The notes under the pieces: generated by a model
Database searches by the model: none
What the model saw: only the letters and a program-made list of their open reading frames with translations
What the model was told of the DNA's origin: nothing
Shown: in pieces, positions 44,953 through 56,870 of the stretch
Position numbering within the stretch: the first letter of the stretch is position 1
Layout: each line of letters starts with the position of its first letter
Program-made: the position numbers and the translations under genes
NCBI GenBank assembly: GCA_022579005.1
Contig: MU401520.1
Coordinates: 62,001-126,000 of the forward strand
Direction: 5' to 3'
Source: Poronia punctata
Taxonomy: Eukaryota > Ascomycota > Sordariomycetes > Xylariales > Xylariaceae
Length of the DNA stretch: 64,000 nucleotides

Positions 44953-45367
44953 CGTATCATTGGCGGGAGTGCGTAAAACCAAAGTAATATACCCCTTTTA
45001 ATGAGAATGATGAAACGAGCCTCGAATTGTTTGGAGAGTCGGATAAATTCGTAATATGTTTTTGTCTAGTTTTGATACAATTGATATTGTACACTCTATC
45101 CATTGCCAGTCGTATCCAGGCTCTTTGATATACCACAGCCATTCCGTCACATGGTCATAACCTGGCCTTGGTTTCTTCGTGATGCAACTTGCATATGAAG
45201 TTCGCCAAGGTGGCGTAGTTGAGCGAAACAAGATGCGCTCCCGATCCAACTTGTTGTTTCAAAGAACAATAGGTATTTATACATGTAATATTCGCCTTCA
45301 TGCGCTGAGGCTCAGCTTTCGATTTTCTGCGTCGTCGTCGTCGTCGATGATCGTTTTATCCATCCAT
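44953..45367. other. 3' intergenic between convergent NSRP1-like and TIM13 genes
   Basis: No gene is seen. A (CGT)5 run lies at 45326-45342. Confidence 0.6.
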
Positions 45368-45685
45368 CTACTGTGAAGCTTCTTGTCGCAAACGGTCGAT
45401 GGCGGTGACGTTGACCTGGTTCCACGCGGCCATGTACTTTTCCATGCACTGGGTGAAACAGCCCTGTTCGGCGGATGATAAAGAGGTCCCGGGCTTGGGG
45501 ACGCAGCGCTTGAAGCAATGGTCGTTTATCCTCTGTGGTGGAAGGTGGCAGGTGTTAGTTAACCATGCCCGTGTGGAATTGAAAAAAAAAATCCATACCT
45601 CGATTAATTGCTTCGCATTGTCTATGGCGTATTGTGTCTGGATCTGGCGTACGACCTGGGTCTTGATTTGCTCGGATGACTCCAT
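45368..45685 (-). CDS. TIM13: Mitochondrial intermembrane-space chaperone Tim13
   Basis: Exons 45685..45599 and 45532..45368 (66-nt intron, phase 0) give 83 residues, the standard small-Tim length. The twin CX3C motif is CFKRC (35-39) and CFTQC (54-58) with 14 residues between. The helix before (QIKTQVVRQIQTQYAIDNAKQLIE) and the end (FTQCMEKYMAAWNQVN) match Tim13 better than Tim8, 9 or 10. With Tim8 it forms the hexamer that escorts hydrophobic precursors, such as Tim23, across the intermembrane space. It is imported and oxidised by Mia40 and needs no presequence. The upstream context CCACC-ATG-G is favourable. Confidence 0.93.
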   Translation of the reverse strand: MESSEQIKTQVVRQIQTQYAIDNAKQLIEVWIFFFNSTRAWLTNTCHLPPQRINDHCFKRCVPKPGTSLSSAEQGCFTQCMEKYMAAWNQVNVTAIDRLRQEASQ

Positions 45686-47346
45686 GGTGGGCGGTTATTG
45701 CGTGGATCTAATGTCGAAAATGGTTTACCTGCTGTAAGAAGCTTGTTTCTGGTTCAATTGATTGCTTGGTAGGTGTATTATTTACCAGTTTCGCAATGTA
45801 CGATAGATGGGTTGTTGAAGCTTCGTCAGAAAAGTTGTAGCTGCAACTGTACCCGTTTCGGAGTTTAGCGGTGTCTTGGCCTACATATGTCGGGGACTCG
45901 GCGGGCATGTGCGATGACCGTGCTATTCCTACTGTATTATTATTGCTTCCGGGTAATGTAGCACAGAACGGGGATAAGTTTTCATCATCATATCCAGCAA
46001 CGTATGAGATTGGAAAACAGTTTCTACCGTATCGCACCGAACTATCCAAACCTTTTTGGCTAGCGAAGCAGTAGCATGCATTCATTCTTTAAGACCGTTA
46101 CGATTCTTCACTTAATCATACCCCAATCAAGGTACATGTACATCAGCAAAACTGCGTCATGTTTCTCCCTATCCTGATGCCCGGCCTTTTGATGATTATT
46201 TGTTACAAATCCGGTTATGAGAAAGGCGAGCTGGCACATGGCAATCCGGGCGTATCCAATTGTCAACAAACTCATCATTGCTTTTGAATTTCTCTCATTG
46301 AGCGACTAGAAAAGATTTCGAGTGCCCAAGTAATAATAGACAACGACCGCCGCGATGTCAGACGGGACAGTTATCATACTATATATTCTCCGAGGCTACT
46401 GCGAGAGGCGTTGGTCCCTCGGAGGATACTCTCCCCTATGGTTGTCCACACCTAACTACCGCTCATGATGGATTTTCAAGGTAATGTTACATGCGGTTGA
46501 CCGTTAACTGACCTAGGGCAAAGACTACACATGACAGGCCATAGTCGCTCGGAATCGTAATCCTTACAATGTCTTCAAAGGTGTTGATGGATCTGACAGT
46601 CCCCAAATGTCTTGAGCTCTCACTTACAAGTGATAGGTACTCCTTCGGATATACACCGACCTATAGGGCCAAAGATCTCTTTTCGCTCGTGATACGTATA
46701 TCTGTACGGACATTGGCGAATACTGTCGCTGGGATGAAGAAACCACTCTTTGCAATCCGAGCCTGGGCGAGTTCATCCTGCGCCGCAATGTGTGCGCCCT
46801 CTTTCTCTCCTAGCATGAGATATTACTCGAGTTCTTTTGCTGTACCCTCGACACTTTCGGTCTAACATAGGTAAGTCTCGGGAGACGCAGACACCGAAAT
46901 GTCCATGGTGTATACTGCAGTAGGTACTTCTACGATCGTAGAATTGGGAGGGCAGCTGGTCGATGAGAGACCCAAACCACAAGAATATCCCGACGAGAGA
47001 ATTACAGTTGAACATACGGGCATATCGCTTTGGCTTGCCGTTCCCCATGCATAAAAGAGTTGCCAGCTCGTCTAGGTGCTTCTCCAGCTTCACACATATT
47101 ACAGCACTCCTCACAATCCCACGTGACGTTTGACAGAGAAACATATTACTCTCCCATATATCCAGGCCTTATACCCCTTATCCTTGCCTTTAACCTACAG
47201 TAGAGCCCTGACCAGCAGGCTTGTTAACTTAACACATGAAATCAATTTTACCTCCTCCAGCTCCTACAAGCTACGTCTCGTGACTCGAATCCCCTCCTCC
47301 CACCACGAAGCAAACAACAACAACAACAACCAACATCCAATCCATC
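45686..47346. other. Intergenic, no confirmed gene
   Basis: A 125-codon minus frame (46085-45708) ends 22 bases before the TIM13 start and has no signature I know. A 123-codon minus frame at 46773-47144 is equally anonymous. Neither shows introns or a start context that would support it. Confidence 0.45.
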
Positions 47347-48258
47347 TTAGCGCAACCGTCTATTCTGCTTCTTAACCTCTCCCTCAGCACGCTTCATCAA
47401 CGCCCTCTTCTTCGCCACAGACGACATCGTGAAAGCCGCCGACCCCCCAAACGGCCCAGCAAGCGCACCATTCCGCACCCGTACAACACAGACATTATCC
47501 ACGCCGCCGACCGTCGCATCACACGTCATACCAGCAGGCATCTACACGGTAAGCGGGAAATCCGTATTCGTAGCAAGCGAGAGACCACCGAGGGGTAACC
47601 CGGGAACATCCTGGGTAACCTCGGCCCTCTGAAAGGCATCGGGATCAGTCCCGCCCGAAGTCCCGTCAATATCGGCCGTCATGGGTCCCGCGCCATCTTG
47701 ATTAATTTGTCGGAAAGTCATGGTGATGGACCCGTCGTCGCTGCATGTGGGGAGACCTGATTTCGAGCCTTGGCCTGCTGATTTGGCCATGGCTGTTTCG
47801 ACGGTTTGTTCGGATTTAGTTCCTTTACCTTTCCCGCCGCCGCCACCGCCACCGAAACTGCTAAATAAATCGCTCAAGATACCGCGTTTATTATTGAGCG
47901 CAGAGAGATCATCTTCGACACCACTCGACGATTCAGCGCCTTTGTTCGTCGGCACGTCAGTTCCTCCACCTGAACCCATGAAATTGGCTATCATGACGGA
48001 TGCGTCGACAGGTCCGTTTCCCTGGGTTCGGCCTAACGCGCTTGCCTTTTCGGTGCCGAGCTCCCGGTCCCTGATTATGCTGGTGTCTGCTTGCGAGCCG
48101 CATCCGTTGCTGCTGCAGTCGCGGGGTGTGCCGTCTGCTACGCTGAGGCCGGGCATGGTTACGCCGTTGGAGCCTTGGATGGAGGTTACTAGGCCGTGGG
48201 ATGAGACTGTTGCTAGGAGGGTTGTGAGCGCCGTGAGAGTTATGGAGGGGGAATGCAT
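47347..48258 (-). pseudogene. Egh16/GAS1-like secreted protein gene broken by one in-frame stop
   Basis: The frame opens at 48258 with a signal peptide (residues 1-20, LTALTTLLATVSS) and the Egh16 start HGLVTSIQGSNGVTMPGL. CSSNGCGSQADTSIIRD, ALGRTQGNGPVDA, a Gly-rich linker, GLPTCSDDGSITMTFRQINQDGAGP and DPDAFQRAEVTQDVPG follow. A TAG at 47544-47542 (residue 239) interrupts, and the same frame continues for 64 residues (CDATVGGVDNVCVVRVRN, GPFGGSAAFTMS) to the normal stop at 47347. That tail contains two conserved cysteines of the family (PF11327, MAS1/GAS1, found in appressoria of Magnaporthe and Blumeria). The flanking sequence is otherwise intact, so the lesion is recent, a sequencing error, or a read-through stop. 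Without the tail the protein is probably unstable. Confidence 0.85.
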
Positions 48259-49918
48259 TTTGTTGTGTTGGGAAGAAAAAGGGGGGAGAAGTTTTATTAT
48301 ACGAGGTCAAGAGTATGTGTAAGCCACCAGGGCTGTCGTGTTGTAGGGTGACGAGACAAGAAAGGAAAATGATAGAAAACTACTTCGCAAGACCTGGCGA
48401 AGCGAATGAAATTAAGTGAATGAATAATAGATGAAAGAGACTCGAACTTTTGCCAATTATTAAATCGGAACTAGCTTGACCTTATATGCATTTCCCAACC
48501 ACATACCTTCAAATCCATTCCATCTTTATGCGCAAAGTCCCCCTCAACCTCCCCTACATGATGGCTTGTCGTTTGGCGCCGACATGTTTCTCAATTCCAC
48601 ATTCATCAAGTTTCGAGACGGGAGACGCGACAAATCGGTGAGCGAAGCGATATCAAGGTTGCATCGGAGGGGGTTGCGTTTCAAGATGATGCAGTTACAT
48701 CACAGTGGAAATGGTCTGGTGAAACACTTCTAGAACAAATGGATTACACGCAAGGTGTTTTAGACTTTTCCGCATATAATCCATGTTGCGATCTAGGAAG
48801 AGTCGATTTGTTCTGCTCAGTGTTGGTAATTCTTTTCGGGGATGAATGAAGATAGTTGCTTCAAGGTATTCGTCCCCGTCGCGTCGGGAAATGGAGATGG
48901 TATTGCGAATGAACCTCCTTGAGCCTCAATTTCATTACGAATACACAGTTGTCGTAAAATCATGTGATAATGGCAAAAGTGACCATTCTCCCTTTTTCTA
49001 CCTTCATATCCCGCCATGGTAGAGTTTGCGAGATACCCCGACGTTCGGAACCGGCTGAACTGAAACACGGGCAAACTGCCTGGCATGTCTCCGATGTTTC
49101 GTCTGTCGTGCCCGTCTCTAGTCGTCTACGGTGGCCATGACATCCAACCTGAAGCGGTAAACATATCTTATGAAGCATGGACTGGTGCGCCAAGAATCAC
49201 TTTGACTTCGATGAGTCTAATACTAGGTAGGCGCTTGTGAAGTTGTGATTTATGAGCGGAAGGCTCGTACGTCATGGAAACACTGGGCGTGACTGTTGTT
49301 GTGTGTGGAAACTTTTGATATGATCTCTTGGCGGTAGATAGTCATTGTCCCTCCTTCCTCCTCGGTGTTGCTTTCAGACGCTGATGTCGACGCTGATGTC
49401 GACGCTGGTCTAGTATATCGAGGCCAAGTAAATAAGACGTAGTGTCTCATTTGTCAATCCATTCCCCAGACCATATTGGAACCTACCTAGTATGTATTCC
49501 ACCGTTGTGGTTTCCCTCCTTTCCCTACGAACCCATCTTTCGGGAAACAAATTGGCCGTAGTACCGTACCAAATAGCAGTTGAAGGAGGAAAACAGCACC
49601 TTCCCTAAGTAACCAAACTCCACCCTGTCGATGTCATTCCTTCCTTTACATCTCTCTCCCTCCCCCTCCTTCCCACTATTCACTTTAATAATTCCCAACC
49701 GTCCCCCTCAACCCATCCAAGAAATCGTCATAATCCCTCGTCCCGGGAGGCGGGACAGGTCCCACAGCATCAAGAAGATCATCCATGAGTTCCGCGTCTT
49801 CTTCTTTTTTTTTTTTTCGTTTCAAATTATCAGCCAGTCTGTTCCACACACACACTTACACTCACACACACAAAAACAAGGATTTTTAACAAAAGGCAAG
49901 AAAAAAAAAAGAAAAAAA
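48259..49918. other. Intergenic, no gene recognised
   Basis: Only short anonymous frames are present. A (GTCGACGCTGAT)2 dodecamer duplication lies near 49384-49407. The region 49630-49920 is pyrimidine-rich on the plus strand because it contains the antisense of the small membrane-protein gene's 3' end. Confidence 0.5.
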
Positions 49919-50361
49919 CTAACCTCCTCCTCCTCCTCCCCCTCCCCCTCTCCTCTTCCTCAACCTCTCCTTCTCTTTCTCTTTCTGCCTATCCTCCTCC
50001 CACATGATCCGAAAAGTATCCTGATACCCATTCAATCTCTCCAGCTGATTACGCACTTTAACCAACATGTTTAGACTGAAAAGTCCAAGGATTATGGCTA
50101 CGGCCCATGTCGTCCACCAGAAGTATGCGCTTGTGTTTTCTTCTAGGGCCGAGAGCTAAACCACATTTCATTATAAGTAGGTGATTTAGGGGGAAAAAAG
50201 TTGTGCAAGGAAGGAAGAAGGAAGGGGGGGAAGGGAAAGGGAAAGGGAAAGGGGTAGGTTACAGATGATCCAACTTGTACGGCCCCATCTAATATCGCGT
50301 GGACGGCTGATGCCATTTTATCTTCGGCTTCGGCTCGGAGGGAGGATTTTCGGGAAGACAT
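49919..50361 (-). CDS. Small single-pass membrane protein, unknown function
   Basis: Exons 50361..50263 and 50155..49919 (107-nt intron, phase 0) give 111 residues. I do not recognise the family. The N-terminus is basic then helical (RKSSLRAEAEDKMASAVHAILDGAVQ). Exon 2 brings an aromatic-flanked membrane segment (YFWWTTWAVAIILGLFSLNMLVKV, about 45-68), an amphipathic helix (RNQLERLNGYQDTFRIMWEED) and a strongly basic end (KEKEKERLRKRR) with a poly-Gly tail from a GGA repeat. The in-phase intron and the coherent topology support a real gene. The larger upstream frame from 50442 is an alternative N-terminus in the same frame. Confidence 0.55.
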
Positions 50362-51552
50362 TTTTCTCTTCTCTGGCTTGGTCGACGATGTCTTTGAAGG
50401 TTTGGTTCGGACTTGTTGGGAAAACGAAACGGCTGTGGGCATTTACTCGGTTTCTGAATACAAGACAGTCGAATCTATTTCAAGAAATGAGAAATGAAAA
50501 AAAGGGAAACGAGAAGGGATGGATAGTCATACCATGCCATTTCGCCTAGTAGGTAGTCTGGATACGTACCTAGGTACCTACTTTATCAATGGCAGGGACA
50601 AAGGGGTGGGTGGTGAACAAAGGCACGACGATCCCAGAACCACGTTTTGCTCGAAGCGACGTTTTCGGGTGCGTGGGTGTATTTACAGCCGAGGTCCATT
50701 GTAAAGCAACTGAATGTCTCTAAATTACTGCGTCGAGAAATGTACGTCGTGAATAATGTTTAAATACCAGTCACTCTGGCTATTTCCAGTACCTGAAATC
50801 TGGAGTGTTTTTTGCGCTGTTACTTGAGTGAACTGCCAAACACCAGACAAAGAGAAGCTTGAGAAGTCCGTCCCATTCTTGTGTAGGTATGTATAGGAAA
50901 TATTTTATGTTTGATTAGTCAAGGTATGTATATGTTGCCTTGGTGGTTTGAAAAAAAACACACTAGTAACACACAAAACAACAACCAGAGGATCAGCCTC
51001 AAGCAGAATCGTACACTTCATTATGATTAAGTATCTAACAGCCAGGTTCCAACTCTTTTCTCGATCAATCTACTAGGTATCTCTAGTATCAAAGACTGAT
51101 TTGAAGAGAAAAAAAAAATAGGAACCTGAAGAAAAAAAACAACAGAATTTTCCTTCCCAACAACTCCCCAATGTTCAAACACTTTTGATGTTACAAAAAC
51201 TTGAACGACTGATTCAAGTCCCATGGGATTTTTCCCTAACCCAGGCGCAAAACAGTCGATCCCTGACTCCAACACATCATCATCATCATCATCATACATC
51301 ATACATCAATCCATGAACCACTCTCGCAAAGACAGAGCACCCAAGACAACAATTAGGTATGGGTTGGACTGTCGTGATAGTCTCACCAAAATAAAACAAC
51401 AGGCAAAACAGTTGACTTGCAAAGTATCTCAAAGTAAAGGTTGGATCTTCTTTCCATCAAGTCGATGCAGTGAAAGTCGGCATCGTGTAATTGAGCTGTT
51501 GTGAATGGTAGTTGCAGCCGATATTTCCGATAGAGAAGAGAATGTATAAAGC
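50362..51552. other. Intergenic, no gene recognised
   Basis: Anonymous short frames only. A (CAT)8-type repeat sits at 51272-51293. Confidence 0.55.
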
Positions 51553-53527
51553 TCAGCATCCCCATTTCCGCAGGAACTCCTCAAACTTGAGGCATCGAAT
51601 GCAGGTCTCGCAACGGGGTTTCCTATTGTGACCACGTTGGAAACAGTCTTCGCCAATTCTAGCGGCAAGACGTTCCGCCGTCTGCCTATAGGCATGCGCA
51701 ACAAAGTCAGGCGCGTTTGCCGGTCCGGTGAGCTTGAGATTCTTAAATATCTCTTTTACCTGGTTCGCTTGGCCACGAAGGACCGCAATCGAGTTTTCCA
51801 ATTGGGTGTCCTTGTAGGCACTACCAGGCTGGACAGGGTATGGCTCACTGTCTGCTAGGAGACTCTCTAGCAACAGGTCTCCGCCTAATTCTCTGTCGGA
51901 GAGACCAGCTTTAGTAGCTGCCTCGAACAGCTTATGGAGATCTTTTAGGACAACGTCCCCCTTTTCCGCCCGGCTTTGGACGTATTCCTCCAAGAGTGAC
52001 GGCGTTGGAGTGGGATATGGATCCGACACGTTGATAGGTACCGTCGCATACAAGTCAATAAATTGACGAATGTTTTCTGCAGCCGTTCCAAAGTCTTTGG
52101 CATTACCAACATGGGCCAAAGTCGGGATCGCGCTTTTGGGGACCAGGTCTTGAGGCTTTGCCTCTTTCAAGAGGCGGACATATCCTGCCTTGTGTAAGGC
52201 TTGGTGATGGTATACTAGGATCTGAGTGCGCTCGGCTACCACGGAAAGTCGTTCGTTCAGAAATCGCATCACGCCAGAAATCTGTCACTAATTAGTATAG
52301 ATGGGACATGGGTAAGAAGATGTCTTACATAGCTCGTGACAGCTGCTTCACGAAGCTCCTTTGTGTCTCTCCAGTTTTTATATTTGTTGACTATGGGTCC
52401 CAGAAACTGTGCGGATACACACATATGAGCAACAGGAACCACTTCTTCCAACAGCCAGTCTATTTCCTTTGAAATAGCTGCTGCTTCGTCTCGGACAGCA
52501 TCATGATGCCCTGAACGGGGGGCTGTATTCGTCACGGTATTCTCGTAGTGGACCGTGGCTAGTTGAGTGTGGCAATGGGTCGTGATGGCTGATACAAACC
52601 TGATGTAAAGTTAGTCAAAGATCACGCTACTACCAGATCATATTGGGGCCCTTACCGATCAACTAGCTCTCGAGCATTGTCAATGAGCCCTGCATCGACC
52701 TGCTTTGAGCTCCCCAGAACAAGCTCTGCCCATCTGTCAACATGACTGAGCATATAGTCGTAGTCTCTCCATAGCTCATCTTGTTTTCCGTCTGCAGACG
52801 GGAGCTGGATATTGCGTTCAAAATAATCCGCATGCGTCCGGAGAAGGAGAGTTTCTGTATCAAATAACTTCTCGTTCTCCTTTAGCTTCAAAGCTTGATT
52901 TGCGTCACTCGAGCCAAACTCGGCCCTCAGAAGCGCAATCTACGTTTTAAATATTCGTTAGTCGTCTCTCAAGTACTTACTTTGTTATCAAAGACATGTA
53001 CATACCTCCATAGCATGTCGCTGGGCCTTTTCCTTCTCAATGGATGACTTGTGTATAGACGAGGAGTCTGTGTCGAAGGGCATCGTCTCTTGTAAGCATG
53101 CCAGAGACCGCGCCACCTGGATGTCAAACTGTCTCGTCTTTTCTTCGAGAAGTCTGTTATACCCTTCGAGGACATCAGTTGCCACATCAAGAGAGATTCC
53201 GGAATCGTCAATGATTGGATCTCCACCGGCTTTGGAAGCTTGGCCGTGTAAGTCCTTCCCCCTGTACATAGAGTGAGTATTGGCAAGATGCGACCGTTGT
53301 GGGTATAGACAGACTCACTGCTTGTCATATTCCATTGAGTAGAGCGAAAGGGGCCCAAAGTTGATAACCAGAGCTCGCAAAAAGATGTTCAACTTTTGGG
53401 GGGGTTGCATGAGGATATAATCGATTATTTCCTCTCCCAGATCATCTTCACGACCACGCATGTTGTCGAGCAGCTCACACCGAAGCTTGTGGAGCTCTTC
53501 CTCCGAATACAATCTTGCCCGTTCCAT
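51553..53527 (-). CDS. Uncharacterised 582-residue helical protein with cysteine-rich C-terminus
   Basis: Five exons (53527..53319, 53261..53006, 52939..52656, 52599..52329, 52281..51553) join in phase with introns of 57, 66, 56 and 47 nt, which makes the model convincing. I cannot name the family. The protein is soluble, acidic and largely helical, with segments such as MERARLYSEEELHKLRCELL at the start, DVLEGYNRLLEEKTRQFD in exon 2 and a 240-residue last exon. The C-terminus (DCFQRGHNRKPRCETCIRCLKFEEFLRKWGC) has five cysteines and one histidine in 31 residues, which could form a zinc-binding or redox site. No signal peptide or membrane span. It could be a cytoskeletal, tethering or kinetochore-type coiled-coil protein, but that is a guess. 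Confidence 0.7.
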
Positions 53528-55196
53528 GATGAAGGAATATTGCTCAGAGTGAAATTGTCAATAACAGGTTGTCAGTCAAAGAAATAATCTTGCCTCGCAT
53601 GGAATAAAAGAAGCTGGTGAGTACGAGTAGGTTAGGGAAATAGAGTAAACATTGAAGATTGGTACCTGGGTACGAAATACATCCCACAATGCAGAATCGG
53701 TACGTACCGATCTCCTTCTTACACGTATACACCGCTATCATCAAAGGGACAGTACCTGCATTAGGCGCTGTAAGTATTCACTAGCGTGATTCTTTAGCGG
53801 CTGGTGTTTCGATACAGGCGTCTAATGGTGGGGTTGGTATTTATCCGAGGAGGTATCGGATATAACGTGTTAAGACGTGCAGGAAAGTGTGAAGTGTGAA
53901 GTGTACATCAAAGACATGTCTGACCAGAACACAGCCCTTTACGAGTACACGCCTGTAAAACTTCAACCTAAAAGGAAGAAGTCCAGCATTGAAGAATTCA
54001 GGGGCAGCATGGCAAGGATCACTAAGCTTGCCAATAACAATAACGGCCACAGACCATGGCTTCACAAACCAACACCTCTCACCCGCCATGCTAAGGGGAG
54101 TAAGAGTACAATGACGTTGTTTGTCTAATCGAAGCGCACCTTCTTCCAACCAGGCAACCGAGATGCACAATATTCTGGTATGAAGGAAGTTTCAGGAATT
54201 CCAAGAGACGACAGCTTGGGAATCACCTCGGGCTGTTGACGTAGGTAGTTCATGGGTGTCAATTTGGCCCTGCATGGTCCTTCTGGACAAGAGAGTGTCT
54301 GTCGGCTTTGGTCTTCTTGCTCGGCAAGCCTCAGGTTGTAACTTGTCAGTTCCCAACCGGACCGTCTTAGATCCAACCAAAAATGTAGTACAAACGTTCT
54401 ACACTTGGGCTTCGGCTTTATTTCGCCTGTCAGGACGAATCGGAACGTGCAAACACCTCCCCGCGACGACATGGCAGAGCCGCGTTTGATCAAGTGCCGG
54501 ATCTCCGTCCCGGCTGTCTTGCCGCCAATTAAGCCATCCGATCTAGAGTAGGCGTTTGCGGTCGAGTTCCACAATCGAATGTGCCATCCCGACTCCTCCA
54601 CATTGACTCCATCATTCTGCTCATGCCCAATGCATCTATCACTTGCGTCTGAATACAGATGGATGAATAAGAACTCTTGAGCCCTTTCTTTCTGTTTGTG
54701 CCTCGTCCCATCCCTTCTCCCAGTTGTTTTTGCAATACTGATTCTATATATGTGTAGGAAACCATCTAATACATAGATAAAGCAACATGTATAAAGTCAA
54801 TAAGAAACCATTAAGACAGACATCGAACACCTATCCTGTTCAACAAAGGACATCTTATCCCAACTTTACAATACCAAACCCTCGACTTCTTACCCATTGA
54901 GACCCGCACGTGTTTCTCCCAAACGTCGTAGCTATTGACCCAACCTAACACTTTGGATGTTTTGTGAATCACATTACCATATCTCATAGGCCCATTAGAA
55001 TGTCGGTCAAACGCTTTAGAGTTGTTGTATATAACGACCCGACTCCCTGGTTAAGACAAGAAATGTTGTCTTACCTGTGTACAATTGTTCCGACATATCT
55101 CTCTCCTTTTCTACCTAACCCAACGTAGTCTAACTACATGCTGATCTCGGGCCTTGAGACATCGCATCCGTACTACATATCACAAGACTGAGGACG
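53528..55196. other. Intergenic with an unconfirmed minus-strand frame
   Basis: A 158-codon minus frame (54601-54125; ESGWHIRLWNSTANAY... to SRLPGWKKVRFD) looks more protein-like than the surrounding frames but has no recognised family, no intron evidence and a weak start. The rest is anonymous. The last 250 bases should be the LrgB-gene promoter. Confidence 0.4.
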
Positions 55197-56870
55197 ATGG
55201 AGCCAGTCTTACTGCAAGCACTATGCAGGAGCCTCCAATCGCCGACAACGACCAAGAGATACACGGATGCAGGGCTCGGGCTAGCCTTCATCCTCTTCAT
55301 CCAGCTGCTTGTTATCCCGGCTCAAGTTGCTCTTAATCTTCACCATGTCAACTTACCCACTTCGATTTTGGTTATGCTCCTAGTGGCCGCTGTTATGACA
55401 ATTGCTAGCTATTTCAGTAAAGACGTTGAGCCGTTTTACTATAAATATTTCAGGGGCCCTACCGACTTTTTGGGTCGACATATGCCCTTAGGTTTTGTGG
55501 CATACTTTATTCTGCTCATACGGGACCACGTGCATAACGGCAAGGAGATTCCGAGAATAATCGGTGTATTCGGTGAGTTCGAACTAGAAAAGCCCCGATA
55601 TAGACACTCATAAACTTACCGGAAACTTGTAGCTATTACAACCATCATCGGTTATGTTGCTTCATTCTTATGTGCCTCGGGATGTTTCCATGTCGAACAG
55701 AGACTTAGACGCTCTAAACCCAAGACAAACGATATGGAAAGCAATAATAAACAACCAAGTCCTTCGATAGCCTGGCCAGCTCCTCCCATCCCAGACTCGA
55801 GGACCGACCCGGCGGCCCCTCTGAACAATGACAACGCCATCAGAAACACACTATTACAGACCAAACACATACCCCAAACCAAGACAGCCTCAGCAATCGA
55901 CTTTTTCCTCCGCACCGCCCCTGTATGGATCTGCATAGCGCTCATCACCGTGGTCGGGATCCCAGTCTACTTCGCAACGGGATACCTCATGCCCTTTGAA
56001 GTATTCGTCTTCATCCTCTTCTGGACCACATCCATCCAATTCCAGCGAACCCTCCGTTCCTCCCACTTCATCTTCCAGCTCCCACGTCTACGATCCAGCT
56101 TGATAATCCTCGCCAACCCAATCCTCATAACATGGGCCCTAGGGACCGCGTACATGTTCGCCAAGAAAGCATGCACAGGCAACGACATGGCCTCCATCAT
56201 AAGCGAATTCCGCCACAACGGCTCCCTATCATCCTGCATCCTGGAAATCTTACGGTCCGGCAACAACACCCCCGATATCCGTCCCTATCTCGGCGCCGGC
56301 GATCTCGCTAGCCCCTTACTAGACGCCGGCGTCGCATGCATGGGTCTCAAAATGTACGAATACCGCGCCGAGTTATGGGCCAGCCTCGGCACCGTATCCA
56401 TCACCTGCATCACATTGGCAGCCATCGGCGTCTTCGGCAACGTCCTCGTAGGCTACGGATTAGGTCTCCCCCCCGCCGACGCATTCGCATTCGCCAGTCG
56501 TTCCGCGACACTAGCTCTAGGGATCCCGGCCATCGAGAATCTCGGCGGGAGCGCAACCCTCACCAGCGCAACCGCCGTCTTCAGCGGGGTCTTGTTCCAG
56601 ATGGTAGGAGATTGGGTATTCGCCTTGTTGAAAGTCGACCATCACGGCAAGAAAAAGGAGAACAGACACGGGGAAGATTGGATCGTTGTCGCGGCGGGCG
56701 TCACCGTGGGAATCAATGCTGCTGCTATAGGCACCGCTCATCTGATCGAGAGGGATTCCAGAGCTACGGCTTATTCGGCCTTGGCCATGATTATGTTTGG
56801 GGCTGCGATTGTGGCTATTACGTCTGTGCCGGGAGTTGCTGGCTTTGCCATGTCTTGGTGGACGAGATAG
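55197..56870 (+). CDS. LrgB-like integral membrane transporter
   Basis: Exons 55197..55572 and 55633..56870 (60-nt intron, phase 1) give 537 residues with about 12 hydrophobic segments. The N-terminal third resembles LrgA/CidA. A cytosolic linker rich in Pro and Asn separates it from the LrgB/CidB-like half: FATGYLMPFEVFVFILFW, GAGDLASPLLDAGVACMGLKMYEYR, FGNVLVGYGLGLPPADAFAFASRSATLALGIPAIENLGG and SGVLFQMVGDWVFALL. The SRSATLALG/NLGG pair is the most conserved LrgB block. The LrgA-LrgB fusion also occurs in plant PLGG1, the plastid glycolate/glycerate exporter. The fungal substrate is unknown, although a small organic acid is plausible. Confidence 0.9.

Noticed and set aside
44388..45001. Long minus- and plus-strand frames over the NSRP1-like gene
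   Set aside because: They are shadows of an A/G-rich coiled-coil coding sequence; the translations are Arg- or Ser/Phe-rich without signatures.
45708..46085. 125-codon minus frame upstream of TIM13
   Set aside because: It ends 22 bases before the TIM13 start, where that gene's 5' UTR should be. No recognised motif, signal peptide or intron was found.
54125..54601. 158-codon minus frame as a confirmed gene
   Set aside because: It is protein-like in part but lacks a family, a good start context and splice support; kept only as a note in the intergenic entry.
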